Part shown: piece by piece, positions 6,791-15,144 of the stretch
Layout: the number at the start of each line of letters is the position of its first letter
How positions within the stretch are numbered: the stretch's first letter is position 1
Origin: Candidatus Izemoplasma sp.
Lineage (GTDB): Bacteria; Bacillota_I; Bacilli_A; Izemoplasmatales; Izemoplasmataceae
DNA length: 32,239 nt
Reading direction: 5' to 3'
NCBI GenBank assembly: GCA_029939945.1
Contig: JAOZRX010000018.1
Location: 1 to 32,239 of the forward strand
Translations under genes and position numbers: made by a program
The notes under the pieces: model-generated
The model's database searches: none
What the model saw: the letters and a program-made list of their open reading frames with translations, nothing else
Told to the model about the DNA's origin: nothing

Positions 6791-6805
6791 TTATAATCAT
6801 TACAA
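6791..6805. promoter_or_regulatory. Per box in front of perR
   Basis: On the minus strand TTGTAATGATTATAA matches the Bacillus Per box TTATAATNATTATAA at 13 of 14 defined positions. It lies about 30 bases before the perR start, next to TATAAT-like -10 sequences. Confidence 0.8.
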
Positions 6806-6853
6806 TTATATTTTATCACTATTTTGTAGATGTTTCCAGCAATATGCACAATC

Positions 6854-6882
6854 AAAAAAAGCAAGCAAAATATAGCTTACTT
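6854..6882 (-). terminator. Terminator after the ArsC-like gene
   Basis: AAGTAAGC, loop of eight, GCTTGCTT (one G-T pair), then five T on the minus strand. The stem overlaps the stop codon of the ArsC-like gene. Confidence 0.8.
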
Positions 6883-7233
6883 TTTCCATATTTGATTATA
6901 TTTTTTTTCATTAAATCCTACTAAGACAACTTCACCAAAAATAACTAAAGGCCTTTTAATTAACATGCCGTTATTAGATAGCAATTCATAAATATCATCT
7001 ACATCCATAGTCTTATATTTATTTTTCATATCCAAATCTCGGTAAAGTTTTCCACTAGCATTAAAAAACTTTTTGATTTCTAAACCGCTTAGTTTATGGT
7101 ATTTTTCCATTTCTTCTTTGGTTGGGACAGTTTGTTTTAGATCAAAAGTAGTAATTTCTATTTCATTATCATTAAAATATTTAACACCTTTTTTATATGA
7201 TCCACAAGTCTTAATCCCGTAAACTTTTATCAT
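6877..7233 (-). CDS. ArsC/Spx-family thioredoxin-fold protein (YusI/YffB-like)
   Basis: 118 residues. A thioredoxin-like fold starts IKVYGIKTCGSYKKG, with a single cysteine (C10) where Spx has CxxC. The family's late NGMLIKRPLV segment, with the conserved Arg, and a VGFNEKKY end are present. This fits the YusI/YffB group of arsenate-reductase-like proteins better than the Spx regulator, because the redox switch pair is missing. Substrate is unknown. The ATG overlaps the rluF stop (ATGA), so it is translated with rluF. Confidence 0.82.
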   Translation of the reverse strand: MIKVYGIKTCGSYKKGVKYFNDNEIEITTFDLKQTVPTKEEMEKYHKLSGLEIKKFFNASGKLYRDLDMKNKYKTMDVDDIYELLSNNGMLIKRPLVIFGEVVLVGFNEKKYNQIWKK

Positions 7234-7952
7234 TGGCTTGCCTCTTCAGTTTTAACTGATTCTTGTACTAATTCATTTATTCCTTCGATTTCTTCCTCAG
7301 TTAAGTATCTCCATTCTCCAACAGGGATATCTAACTTAACGTTCATTATTCTGGTTCTTTTGAGTGCAACAACTTGGTACCCCAAATAGTCACACATTTT
7401 TCTTATTTGCCTATTTAGTCCTTGTGTTAAAACAATATTAAATTCTCTATTATTTATTTTAGTAACTATACATTTATTTGTAATTGTGTCCGCAATTGGA
7501 ATTCCATTTCCCATTTGAAATATAAATTCATGAGTAATTTCTTTATTTACTTCGACAATATATTCTTTCTCATGAAGATTACCAGCTCTTAGAATTTTAT
7601 TAACAATATCGCCATCATTTGTCATAAAAATTAATCCTTCACTAGGCTTATCTAATCTACCTACATGAAATAATCTTTTAGGATGATTCAAAAAATCCAC
7701 AATATTATTTTCAATTGTTGGGTCTGTTGATGAAACAATTCCGATAGGTTTATTAAGAGCTATGTAAATATGTTCAACTATATTATTAATGATATCTCCA
7801 TCAACTTTGACAATATCTCCATCAACAACTTTTGTTCCCTTCTCAGGTAATTCGTCATTAATAGTAACTCTCTTCTCATCAATAAGCTTATCTGCTTCTC
7901 TTCTAGAACAAAAACCTGCTTCACTAAGATATTTATTTACTCTAGTTTCCAA
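7230..7952 (-). CDS. rluF: 23S rRNA/tRNA pseudouridine synthase, RluF-like
   Basis: 240 residues. The N-terminal S4 RNA-binding domain (RVNKYLSEAGFCSRREADKL, about 3-60) is followed by the RsuA-family catalytic domain with GRLDKPSEGLIF (catalytic Asp) and the late GLNRQIRKMCDYLGY motif. Segments such as NKILRAG-HEKEY and LKRTRIMNV resemble E. coli RluF more than RluB. RluF modifies U2604 of 23S rRNA and U35 of tRNA-Tyr in E. coli. The start is probably TTG at 7950-7952, 9 bases after GAGAGG; an ATG at 7959-7961 abuts that site with no spacing. The gene sits between ywbE and the ArsC-like gene in one operon. Confidence 0.9.
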   Translation of the reverse strand: METRVNKYLSEAGFCSRREADKLIDEKRVTINDELPEKGTKVVDGDIVKVDGDIINNIVEHIYIALNKPIGIVSSTDPTIENNIVDFLNHPKRLFHVGRLDKPSEGLIFMTNDGDIVNKILRAGNLHEKEYIVEVNKEITHEFIFQMGNGIPIADTITNKCIVTKINNREFNIVLTQGLNRQIRKMCDYLGYQVVALKRTRIMNVKLDIPVGEWRYLTEEEIEGINELVQESVKTEEASQ

Positions 7953-7965
7953 AAAAATCATCCTC

Positions 7966-8163
7966 TCAATTTTGATTAATTTCTTTAACTCTCCCCACTT
8001 TTCCATCCTCAAGCATTACTTTAATTCCATATGGATGAGTTTGAGCATTAGTAAGAATTTTTTTGACAATCCCCTTAGTTAAATTCCCAGAACGTTGATT
8101 ATGCTTTTCAACAATTGAAACAAAAATACCTTCTTTTATATTTGCTCTGTTATTACCGTTCAT
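7966..8163 (-). CDS. ywbE: YwbE family protein (DUF2196)
   Basis: 65 residues, the whole length of this small family. The pattern NGNNRANIKEG..VSIVEKHNQRSGNLTKGIV..IL..A..HPYGIKV.LEDGKVGRV resembles Bacillus YwbE closely and suggests a small beta-barrel. The biochemical function is not established. The ATG follows GGGGAGTGA. It is first in an operon with rluF, which suggests an RNA- or ribosome-linked role, but that is only context. Confidence 0.88.
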   Translation of the reverse strand: MNGNNRANIKEGIFVSIVEKHNQRSGNLTKGIVKKILTNAQTHPYGIKVMLEDGKVGRVKEINQN

Positions 8164-8181
8164 TAAATCACTCCCCAGTTC

Positions 8182-8190
8182 ATTATATCA
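8182..8190 (-). promoter_or_regulatory. Extended -10 promoter of ywbE-rluF
   Basis: TGATATAAT (TGN plus consensus -10) starts inside the T tract of the gltX terminator. No good -35 is present. The start site would be only about 12 bases before the ywbE start codon. Confidence 0.5.
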
Positions 8191-8220
8191 AAAAAATAAG
8201 CCTTATTATAGGCTTATTTT
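8190..8220 (-). terminator. Terminator after gltX
   Basis: AAAATAAGCC, loop of eight, GGCTTATTTT, followed by a T tract on the minus strand. The gltX stop codon lies within the stem. Confidence 0.85.
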
Positions 8221-9632
8221 ATTAATGAGTTTAATCTTTCAATAACTATTTCTTTTCCAAGAATTGCTAGTACTTGTGGTAAATCAGGTCCGTGCATTGA
8301 AGCAGTAGTTGCTATTCTAAGTGGCATAAATAACATTTTTCCTTTTGAATCACTAATTTTACCTGCTTCTTTTATTAAAGGCTTAATATAAGAAGCATCA
8401 AATACAACTAATCCAATAAGTAAATCTCTAAATGCTTTTAAAGTTTCATTTACACCTTCTTGATTTAAGAATTCTTTTCCTTCTTCATCAAGTATAAATT
8501 CTTGATCAAAGAATTCGTCATATAAATCAACAATCTCAGCTCCATAGCTGATTCTATCTTTAAATACTGAAACTAATGAATAAATCCATTCCTCAGATTT
8601 ATTTTCTGCGATACCTTCTTCAATTAGATGAGGCATACAAAGTTCAACAGTTTCTTCTGTAGATAATTCTTTAATATATCTATTATTTATATAAGCTAAT
8701 TTCTCTTTATCAAATCTTGCTGGTGATTTTGATAATCTTGATTCATCAAACATATCTATTAATTCATCATGAGATAAAATTTCTTCTTCTCCTTTAGGAC
8801 TCCATCCTAATAGAGAAATAAAGTTAAATAATGCATCTGGTAAATATCCAAGAGATTGGTATTGTTCAATATACTGAATTATCGAGAAATCTCTTTTCGA
8901 TAATTTCTTCATATTTTCATTAACTATTAATGTCATATGTCCGAAAATTGGTGGTGTCCAATTGAATGATTTATAGATCATCATTTGTTTCGGAGTATTT
9001 GTTATGTGATCTTCTCCACGTAATACATGAGTGATTTCCATTAAATGATCATCCACTGCACATGCAAAGTTGTATGTAGGAATACCATTGTTTTTCATCA
9101 TTACCCAGTCACCAATATCTTCACTTTTGAATGTTACTTCACCTTTAACAACATCTTTAAATGTATATTCTTTATTTTTAGGAACTTTAAATCTTAACAC
9201 AAAAGGTTTATCTTGTTCCGGAAGTCCAAGACACTTTTGTGAATAATGTAATTTATCGTTACCATCTTTTATTAATTGTTCTCTTTCGATTTCCAATTCT
9301 TCAGGAGTACAGTAGCATTTGTATGCTAGACCTTTTGTTACTAATTGATTAGCATATTTTTGGTAAATATCAATTCTTTCTAATTGACGATACGGCCCAA
9401 ATCCTTTATCTTTATCAATTGATTCATCCCAATCAATTCCTAACCATTGTAAAAACTTAAGTTGAGACTCAGTGCCACCTTCAATATTTCTTTCTAGATC
9501 TGTATCTTCGATTCTTACAATAAATGATCCATTGTGTTTTTTCGCAAATAGATAATTGAATAATGCTGTTCTTGCATTACCGATATGTAAATCCCCTGTA
9601 GGGCTTGGTGCGTATCTAACTCGTACACTCAT
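8214..9632 (-). CDS. gltX: Glutamyl-tRNA synthetase
   Basis: 472 residues, class I synthetase. YAPSPTGDLHIGNARTALFN carries the HIGN motif (about 16-19). Cysteines of a zinc-type insertion are in YKCYCTPEE and the following SQKC. The KMSKS-equivalent is KKLSKRDFS, and the C-terminal anticodon-binding helical domain follows. It charges tRNA-Glu and in most Bacillota also tRNA-Gln, to feed the GatCAB amidotransferase; no gatCAB or glnS is in the window to tell which. It has its own promoter and terminator, and no T-box leader is possible in the short upstream gap. Confidence 0.97.
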   Translation of the reverse strand: MSVRVRYAPSPTGDLHIGNARTALFNYLFAKKHNGSFIVRIEDTDLERNIEGGTESQLKFLQWLGIDWDESIDKDKGFGPYRQLERIDIYQKYANQLVTKGLAYKCYCTPEELEIEREQLIKDGNDKLHYSQKCLGLPEQDKPFVLRFKVPKNKEYTFKDVVKGEVTFKSEDIGDWVMMKNNGIPTYNFACAVDDHLMEITHVLRGEDHITNTPKQMMIYKSFNWTPPIFGHMTLIVNENMKKLSKRDFSIIQYIEQYQSLGYLPDALFNFISLLGWSPKGEEEILSHDELIDMFDESRLSKSPARFDKEKLAYINNRYIKELSTEETVELCMPHLIEEGIAENKSEEWIYSLVSVFKDRISYGAEIVDLYDEFFDQEFILDEEGKEFLNQEGVNETLKAFRDLLIGLVVFDASYIKPLIKEAGKISDSKGKMLFMPLRIATTASMHGPDLPQVLAILGKEIVIERLNSLIK

Positions 9633-9655
9633 AATATCACTCCTTAACCTAAATT

Positions 9656-9684
9656 ATTATAGTATAAGAATACATAAAAAACAA
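9656..9684 (-). promoter_or_regulatory. Promoter of gltX
   Basis: TTGTTT (9684-9679), a 17-base spacer, TATAAT (9661-9656), followed by AAGGAGTGA and the ATG. Confidence 0.65.
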
Positions 9685-9703
9685 TTAATTTAAAAAACTA
9701 TAC

Positions 9704-9735
9704 AAAAAAAACACAACGTGGGATGTTGTGTTTTT
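9704..9735 (-). terminator. Terminator after rpsI
   Basis: AAAAACACAAC, loop of seven, GTTGTGTTTTT, followed by more T on the minus strand. Confidence 0.9.
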
Positions 9736-9744
9736 ATGGCAATC

Positions 9745-10140
9745 TTAACGTTTACTGAATTGTGGTGCACGACGAGCTTTTTTAAGTCCTGGTTTCTTAC
9801 GTTCTTTAACTCTTGGGTCTCTAGTAATAAGTCCTGCTGCTTTTAATACTTTTCTGTAATCAGCGTTTACTTCTAGTAAAGCACGAGTAATTCCGTGACG
9901 GATTGCTCCTGCTTGTCCTGTAATACCTCCACCATTGACATTAACTCTAATGTCAAATGTTGTCATGTTTGAAGTTTTGTCTAGTGGTTGTTCTACATCA
10001 AGTCTTGTTGCAGCTGATGGAATGTAGTCTTCAAATGTTCTTCCGTTTATTGTGAATTTACCTGTTCCAGGTGTTAAGATAACACGAGCAACTGAGCTTT
10101 TTCTACGTCCTGTACCTCTGTACATTACTTTATTAGCCAT
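9745..10140 (-). CDS. rpsI: 30S ribosomal protein S9
   Basis: 131 residues. Typical S9 start ([17 protein letters not shown]), the central [20 protein letters not shown], and the basic C-terminal tail ending [12 protein letters not shown], which reaches the P-site tRNA. It is translated with rplM from one mRNA with a 10-base gap, the normal L13-S9 pair. A terminator follows. Confidence 0.98.
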   Translation of the reverse strand: MANKVMYRGTGRRKSSVARVILTPGTGKFTINGRTFEDYIPSAATRLDVEQPLDKTSNMTTFDIRVNVNGGGITGQAGAIRHGITRALLEVNADYRKVLKAAGLITRDPRVKERKKPGLKKARRAPQFSKR

Positions 10141-10150
10141 TAAATTTCAC

Positions 10151-10585
10151 CTAACCTTTCAGTTCAAAAACTTGTGGTTTTTGAGCTATATGTGGATGAT
10201 TGTTTCCAGCATACACATATAATTTTTTATACATTTGTCGACCTAATTTTCCTTTAGGAAGCATTCCTTTTACAGCGAATTCTACAATTCTTTCAGGGTG
10301 TGCGTTGTTCATTTCTTTAGCTGTAGTTGTACTTAGACCACCTGGATATTGAGAATGTCTGTAGTATTTTTTTTGATCCCATTTGTTACCTGTAAGCTCA
10401 ATCTCTTTTGCATTGATTACGATCATGTAATCACCACAGTCAACATGTGGTGTGAATGTTGGTTTATGTTTACCTCTTAAAATTGTAGCAACTTCAGTAG
10501 ATAAACGGCCAAGTCTTTGGCCTTTTGCGTCAACAACAAACCACTTGCGTTCGATGTTTTGATTATTTGCCATGAATGTTTTCAT
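10151..10585 (-). CDS. rplM: 50S ribosomal protein L13
   Basis: 144 residues. [23 protein letters not shown] at the N-terminus, then [16 protein letters not shown] and [14 protein letters not shown], all L13 signatures. L13 is an early assembly protein of the large subunit. I take the ATG at 10583-10585, 7 bases after GGAGG. The ATG two codons earlier almost touches that site. Upstream lies a consensus promoter and a leader hairpin like the L13 autoregulatory leader. In Bacillus the pair follows truA; here it is a separate unit. Confidence 0.97.
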   Translation of the reverse strand: MKTFMANNQNIERKWFVVDAKGQRLGRLSTEVATILRGKHKPTFTPHVDCGDYMIVINAKEIELTGNKWDQKKYYRHSQYPGGLSTTTAKEMNNAHPERIVEFAVKGMLPKGKLGRQMYKKLYVYAGNNHPHIAQKPQVFELKG

Positions 10586-10610
10586 ATTCATTCCTCCAAT
10601 TATATTTATA

Positions 10611-10651
10611 ATTTCGGGCGTGGGATGAAAATTGTGTAAATGTACCGAAAT
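10611..10651 (-). promoter_or_regulatory. Candidate L13 autoregulatory leader hairpin
   Basis: The 5' leader of rplM contains ATTTCGG pairing with CCGAAAT around an internal segment of about 27 bases. It begins at or just after the predicted transcription start. L13 leaders upstream of rplM-rpsI are known in Bacillota; this has the right place and size. I cannot confirm the internal loop consensus by eye. Confidence 0.45.
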
Positions 10652-10653
10652 AT

Positions 10654-10682
10654 ATAATATAGTATTTGATTATCTTTGTCAA
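10654..10682 (-). promoter_or_regulatory. Promoter of rplM-rpsI
   Basis: TTGACA (10682-10677), a 17-base spacer, TATTAT (10659-10654). Confidence 0.8.
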
Positions 10683-10702
10683 TGAAATTAACTAGTTTTT
10701 TA

Positions 10703-11563
10703 CTAATCAATAAATATCTTTGTGAAGTTTCCCACAACCTTCTTAACTGTACTCACCGAGATAAATGCATCATTATCAATTTCCCTAATTAACATAATGA
10801 ATTTATTAAACTCGTATGATGAGATTATTGTATGCAGTATATCTTTTTCATGATGTGAATAAGCCCCTGTTCCTTTAGAAACAGTTACACCATGTTTTGT
10901 TCTTGATACAAGAAGATTGGCTATTTCTTCCCCTTTTTCAGTTATAACTTCAAGTTTTATATAGTTATAAGATGTATGTACTTTATCTATTACTAGACTA
11001 GTAATTATAACTCTTATTATAGTATAAATTGCAACTGCCCATCCAAACATAAATCCAGCAATTGATATAATGAATAAATTCAATGTTATACCGAGTGTTC
11101 CCATTGTAACATTTTTTTTGAACGCTAGATATTGGAATACAATATCCAATCCTCCAGCTGAACCTCCAACTCTTAAGTTTAACCCTGTTCCTATACCAAT
11201 TAAGATTCCACCAACAAGTGCATTAGATAATAAATCATTTTCTAATATAAGATGAATTGGGAAAAGTCCTATAAATAAAGATTGTAGTAATACTGAATAA
11301 ATACTATAATAAATAAATTTTCTTGTCATCTTTATAAATCCAAAAATAATCACTGGAATATTTAAGATAAATAGTAGAAGTCCTAAATTAAATGAAAGAT
11401 TAAAGAATTTCTCAAATGCATTTAGAATTAACTGAGAAATACCAGTCAATCCTCCAGAATATAATCCAAGTGGATCTAAAAACCAAACGATACCTATTGA
11501 ATAAATTAGACTACCTATTGCGATAATAATTATCTTTTTGTATTCTCTTTTTATAAATTCCAT
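10703..11563 (-). CDS. YitT family membrane protein (DUF161 + DUF2179)
   Basis: 286 residues. Five or six hydrophobic helices fill about residues 10-200 (YSIGIVWFLDPLGLYSGGLTGISQL is the family start; GTGLNLRVGGSAGGLDI is the central Gly-rich motif). A cytosolic C-terminal DUF2179 domain (about 210-286) follows, with GHGVTVSKGTGAYS-like residues. The family is widespread in Bacillota but its transported substrate, if any, is not established. The ATG shares one base with the metG stop (TAATG), so it is translationally coupled to metG. Confidence 0.9.
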   Translation of the reverse strand: MEFIKREYKKIIIIAIGSLIYSIGIVWFLDPLGLYSGGLTGISQLILNAFEKFFNLSFNLGLLLFILNIPVIIFGFIKMTRKFIYYSIYSVLLQSLFIGLFPIHLILENDLLSNALVGGILIGIGTGLNLRVGGSAGGLDIVFQYLAFKKNVTMGTLGITLNLFIISIAGFMFGWAVAIYTIIRVIITSLVIDKVHTSYNYIKLEVITEKGEEIANLLVSRTKHGVTVSKGTGAYSHHEKDILHTIISSYEFNKFIMLIREIDNDAFISVSTVKKVVGNFTKIFID

Positions 11564-13479
11564 TATGATATTTTGTCTCCTGGAGATAAAGTAGTTGTTT
11601 CAAGTATTTCTAATGTTTTTTTGTTTTTACCGGCTAGAACCATACCTTCGCTTAATATACCGCGAAGTTTTACTGGTTTTAAATTCTTAACAACAATTAC
11701 TTTCTTACCAATTAATTCTTCAGGAGTATAGTATTTAGATACCCCTGATACGATTTGTCTTACTCTATCTTTTGTATTTATTTTTGATACTAATAATTTA
11801 TCAGCATTTGGATGTTTTTCACATTCTAAGATTTCTCCAACTACTAAATCTAATTTAATAAAATCTTCAATATCTATATAATTTTCTTCTACAACTTCTT
11901 CTTTACTATTAAGTAAATTCTGAATGTATTCTTCTTCTATTTTTTTATCTAATCTTGGGAATATTGGAGTAGGTTTATCAGTTACTTCAACTTGTTCTAG
12001 TTTCCCAAAACCAAGACTATTCCATGTTTGAAGATTTTTTGGAATATTTAGTTGTTTAAATAACTTTTTACTTGATTCAAGAAGAATTGGACTAAGTAAG
12101 ATTCCAATATGTCTTAAAGATTCAACTAAGTTATATAATACACTTTCGAGTTCTGCTTGTTTAGCTTCATCTTTTGCGAGTACCCAAGGATAAGTCTCAT
12201 CAATATATTTATTAGTTCTTGATATAAGTTTCCAAATGTTTTGAATTGCTTGAGAAACTTTTAATTTATCCATATCAGTTTTATATAGTTCGATTGTCTC
12301 TGAGACCATATTTCTAAGTCCTTCATCTACTTCGAAATATGATTTCTTAGGTTTAAATATTTTAGAATCAAAATATTTGTTAATCATATTTATTGTTCTA
12401 TTTAACAAATTACCAAAATCATTAGCAAGATCATAATTTATTCTTGCGATGAAGTCTTCAGGGGTGAATACTCCATCTCCTGAATATGGTAATTCTTTTA
12501 ATAAATAATATCTTAACGGATCAAGTCCATATTTTTTTATTAAGCTATCAGGGTAAACAACTTTACCTTTTGATTTACTCATTTTGCCATCCTTCATTAA
12601 ATACCATCCATGAGCGTATAATTTAAAGTTTAATGGTACGTTTAATGCCATTAACATAATTGGCCAATAAATAGCGTGGAAACGTAAAATATCTTTCCCA
12701 ACAACATGAACTACTTCATCACCATTCCAATACTTTTGATATAAAGAGTCATCATCAGTATTATATCCAAGTGCACTTATATAATTAGATAATGCGTCTA
12801 TCCATACATATACAACATGAGCTGGATTAGATACAACTTTAACTCCCCAATCAAAACTTGTTCTGGATACACTTAAGTCGTGAAGACCTTGTTTAATGAA
12901 TGCGACAACTTCGTTTTTTCTAGTTTCAGGAGTTATAAAATCTGGGTTATCTTCAATAAATTCTAATAATCTATTTTCATATTTTGATAACCTTAAGAAG
13001 TATGATTCTTCTTTTACAAGTTGAGTTTCTCTTCCGCAATCTGGGCAAGTATTATTTTCACCTAATTGTGTTTCAGTGAAGAATGCTTCATCAGACATAC
13101 AATAATACCCTTCGTATTCTCCCAAGTAAATATCATCTTGTTCAAGTAATTGTTCAAATATTTTCTTAACAACTTTTTTATGTCTTTTCTCAGTTGTACG
13201 AATAAAATCATCATATTTAATATCTAATAATTTCCAGAGATCTTTTGTATTGTTCGCTAAAGAATCCACAAGATCTTGTGGTGTTTTATTTAGTTCTTTT
13301 GCGACAGTTTCTACTTTCTGTCCGTGTTCATCCATTCCAGTTAGATATCTTGTATCATATCCTCTTAAAGCCTTATATCGGTTTACTGTATCACAAAGAA
13401 CAGTAGTGTAAGAGTTACCGATATGTAACTTACCACTTGAATAATAGATTGGTGTTGTAATGTAGAATGTTTTGCTCAT
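11563..13479 (-). CDS. metG: Methionyl-tRNA synthetase
   Basis: 638 residues. HIGN is in YYSSGKLHIGNSYT (about 19-22) and KMSKSKGKVVYPD is near residue 300. A connective insert follows YYCMSDEAFFTETQ with CPDCG, so three of four possible zinc cysteines remain. A C-terminal tRNA-binding OB domain (about 535-638, IKLDLVVGEILECEKHPNADKLL) gives the long dimeric form. The enzyme charges initiator and elongator tRNA-Met. It follows rsmI in the ancestral order. The 79-base gap upstream leaves no room for a T-box or SAM riboswitch. Confidence 0.97.
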   Translation of the reverse strand: MSKTFYITTPIYYSSGKLHIGNSYTTVLCDTVNRYKALRGYDTRYLTGMDEHGQKVETVAKELNKTPQDLVDSLANNTKDLWKLLDIKYDDFIRTTEKRHKKVVKKIFEQLLEQDDIYLGEYEGYYCMSDEAFFTETQLGENNTCPDCGRETQLVKEESYFLRLSKYENRLLEFIEDNPDFITPETRKNEVVAFIKQGLHDLSVSRTSFDWGVKVVSNPAHVVYVWIDALSNYISALGYNTDDDSLYQKYWNGDEVVHVVGKDILRFHAIYWPIMLMALNVPLNFKLYAHGWYLMKDGKMSKSKGKVVYPDSLIKKYGLDPLRYYLLKELPYSGDGVFTPEDFIARINYDLANDFGNLLNRTINMINKYFDSKIFKPKKSYFEVDEGLRNMVSETIELYKTDMDKLKVSQAIQNIWKLISRTNKYIDETYPWVLAKDEAKQAELESVLYNLVESLRHIGILLSPILLESSKKLFKQLNIPKNLQTWNSLGFGKLEQVEVTDKPTPIFPRLDKKIEEEYIQNLLNSKEEVVEENYIDIEDFIKLDLVVGEILECEKHPNADKLLVSKINTKDRVRQIVSGVSKYYTPEELIGKKVIVVKNLKPVKLRGILSEGMVLAGKNKKTLEILETTTLSPGDKIS

Positions 13480-13505
13480 TTTACCACTCCTTAAATAACA
13501 ATAGT

Positions 13506-13511
13506 ATTATA
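13506..13511 (-). promoter_or_regulatory. Possible -10 of a metG promoter
   Basis: TATAAT about 25 bases before the metG start. The -35 is poor (TTGTTT at a 15-base spacing, or TTTTGT at 17). Confidence 0.35.
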
Positions 13512-13558
13512 TCTCATACTAGTTTTAAACAAAAGTTTTTTCTATATATATAAATAGA

Positions 13559-14395
13559 TTATTTGTGATATTCCATGTAAACATCATTTTTTGGAATATT
13601 ACGATTTTTAGCTACTTGTTTAATTGCATCTTTTGAAGATACTCCTGATTCGATTAATTTATTAACTTCCTCTAAAATTGATAAATCAGAAGAAATAACT
13701 TCATTTTGTTTACCTTGTAAAATTAAAACTATCTCACCTTTTAATTCTGTTATTTCCATTAAAGAGGAAGTTGTTCCTCTAATAATTTCTTCATATCTTT
13801 TTGTAAGTTCTCTAGCAATTACTAAATCTCTTTCACCAAAAACTTCAAACATATTAGTAACAGTTTTATGTATTCTATGTGGTGATTCATAAAAAATAAT
13901 AGTTTCTTTTAAATCGACTAATTTCTCCATCTCTTTTTTTCTTTTACCTTCTTTACTATCTAAGAACCCATAAAAGAAAAATGGATGTGGGGGTATTCCT
14001 GACACTACTAAAGCGGTAAGAAGTGCATTAGCTCCAGGTATTGATACAACATTGAAATTATTCTTAATAGCTTCTCTAATCAAGAAATAACCTGGGTCAC
14101 TAATTAGTGGATACCCTGCATCGCTAATAATCGCAATGTTCTGTCCATTACTTAGATTATTGATTATTTCATTTGTTTTAACTTCTTTATTGAAGTCGTG
14201 ATATGTTTTTAATTGTTTTTTAATCTCGAAATGCTTCAAGAGTTTTCCTGAAACTCTTGTATCTTCGGCATAAATTATATCTACTAGGTTCAGTATTTTA
14301 ACTGCTCTAAAAGACATGTCATCTAAATTACCAATTGGAGTAGCGACTAAATAAAGTGTCGAAAAGTTATTTTGAAAACTTTTTTGTCTTTGCAT
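13559..14395 (-). CDS. rsmI: 16S rRNA (cytidine1402-2'-O)-methyltransferase RsmI
   Basis: 278 residues. The tetrapyrrole-methylase fold begins LYLVATPIGNLDDMSFRAV. AEDTRVSGKLL, IISDAGYPLISDPGY and SIPGANALLTALVVSGIP are the family motifs for SAM binding. It 2'-O-methylates C1402 of 16S rRNA in the P site. The start is ATG at 14393-14395, after AAAGAGTGA, 4 bases after the upstream methyltransferase stop; longer readings overlap that gene. Same operon as the replication and modification genes to its right. Confidence 0.95.
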   Translation of the reverse strand: MQRQKSFQNNFSTLYLVATPIGNLDDMSFRAVKILNLVDIIYAEDTRVSGKLLKHFEIKKQLKTYHDFNKEVKTNEIINNLSNGQNIAIISDAGYPLISDPGYFLIREAIKNNFNVVSIPGANALLTALVVSGIPPHPFFFYGFLDSKEGKRKKEMEKLVDLKETIIFYESPHRIHKTVTNMFEVFGERDLVIARELTKRYEEIIRGTTSSLMEITELKGEIVLILQGKQNEVISSDLSILEEVNKLIESGVSSKDAIKQVAKNRNIPKNDVYMEYHK

Positions 14396-14399
14396 AAAA

Positions 14400-15134
14400 T
14401 CACTCTTTTCCAAAATTAAATATTTTTAGAATTTCTTCAGTATATGAATTGTTTTCATGAACATATAATGGTTCTAGTATTTTAAGACCAGGAAGTCCAT
14501 TATTTGATGCATCTATTAGTACCATATTTGAATCTTCACCAATTTTAGGGTAAACAAGTCTTAATCTCTTAACTGAGAACTTATGTTTAGTTAGCAAGTT
14601 AATTATCTCAATTAATCTTTCAGTACGGTGAACCATTACAAAACTACCTTTAGTCGTAAGAAGTCTTTTAGCTTCAATAATGATTTCTTCAAGAGTAATG
14701 AATACCTCGTGTCTAGCAATTGTTTTGTAGTCTGTTTTATTTATATGTGATGATTCCTTATATTTGAAAAATGGCGGATTACAAGTAACAATATCAAATT
14801 CGGAATTCTCATATAATTTATGAATTCCTTTTATATCTTGATTAACAATAGTTATTTGATCCTCAAGTTTATTTAATTCAATCGTTCTTTTAGCTAAATC
14901 AAAAACATCTTTTTGAAGCTCTACACCAATGATTTTAGCTTTTGTCTTCATTGATAAAAATAATGGAATAGGTGCATTGCCTGTACCTAAATCCAATATT
15001 TTCGATGTTTTTGAAAGTAAGTTAACAAAGTCAGCCAGCAATGTAGAATCTAATGAAAAATTAAACATATCTGGTCTTTGGATAATTTTAATTCCATCAT
15101 ACCCAAGCAAATCATGTATTACTTCTTTTCCCAT
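14400..15134 (-). CDS. TrmN6/YabB-like SAM-dependent methyltransferase (tRNA1-Val adenine-N6 type)
   Basis: 244 residues. The SAM-binding motif I is ILDLGTGNAPIPLFLS (about 44-60), and the catalytic motif IV is CNPPFFK (about 113-119), which marks N6-adenine methyltransferases. The E. coli relative YfiC/TrmN6 methylates A37 of tRNA1-Val. The gene occupies the yabB position between yaaT and rsmI of Bacillus. yabA and yazA, present there in Bacillus, are missing here. Ribosome binding site AGGTGAT overlaps the ricT stop. Confidence 0.88.
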   Translation of the reverse strand: MGKEVIHDLLGYDGIKIIQRPDMFNFSLDSTLLADFVNLLSKTSKILDLGTGNAPIPLFLSMKTKAKIIGVELQKDVFDLAKRTIELNKLEDQITIVNQDIKGIHKLYENSEFDIVTCNPPFFKYKESSHINKTDYKTIARHEVFITLEEIIIEAKRLLTTKGSFVMVHRTERLIEIINLLTKHKFSVKRLRLVYPKIGEDSNMVLIDASNNGLPGLKILEPLYVHENNSYTEEILKIFNFGKE

Positions 15135-15144
15135 AAAATATCAC

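Noticed and set aside
13015-13130. Loss of one zinc cysteine in MetG as a defect
   Set aside because: Many MetG proteins, including the Bacillus type, lack part or all of the zinc knuckle, so this is normal variation.
13480-13558. T-box or SAM riboswitch upstream of metG
   Set aside because: The gap is 79 bases and lacks T-box consensus or S-box helices; the same holds for cysS (about 30-base leader) and gltX.
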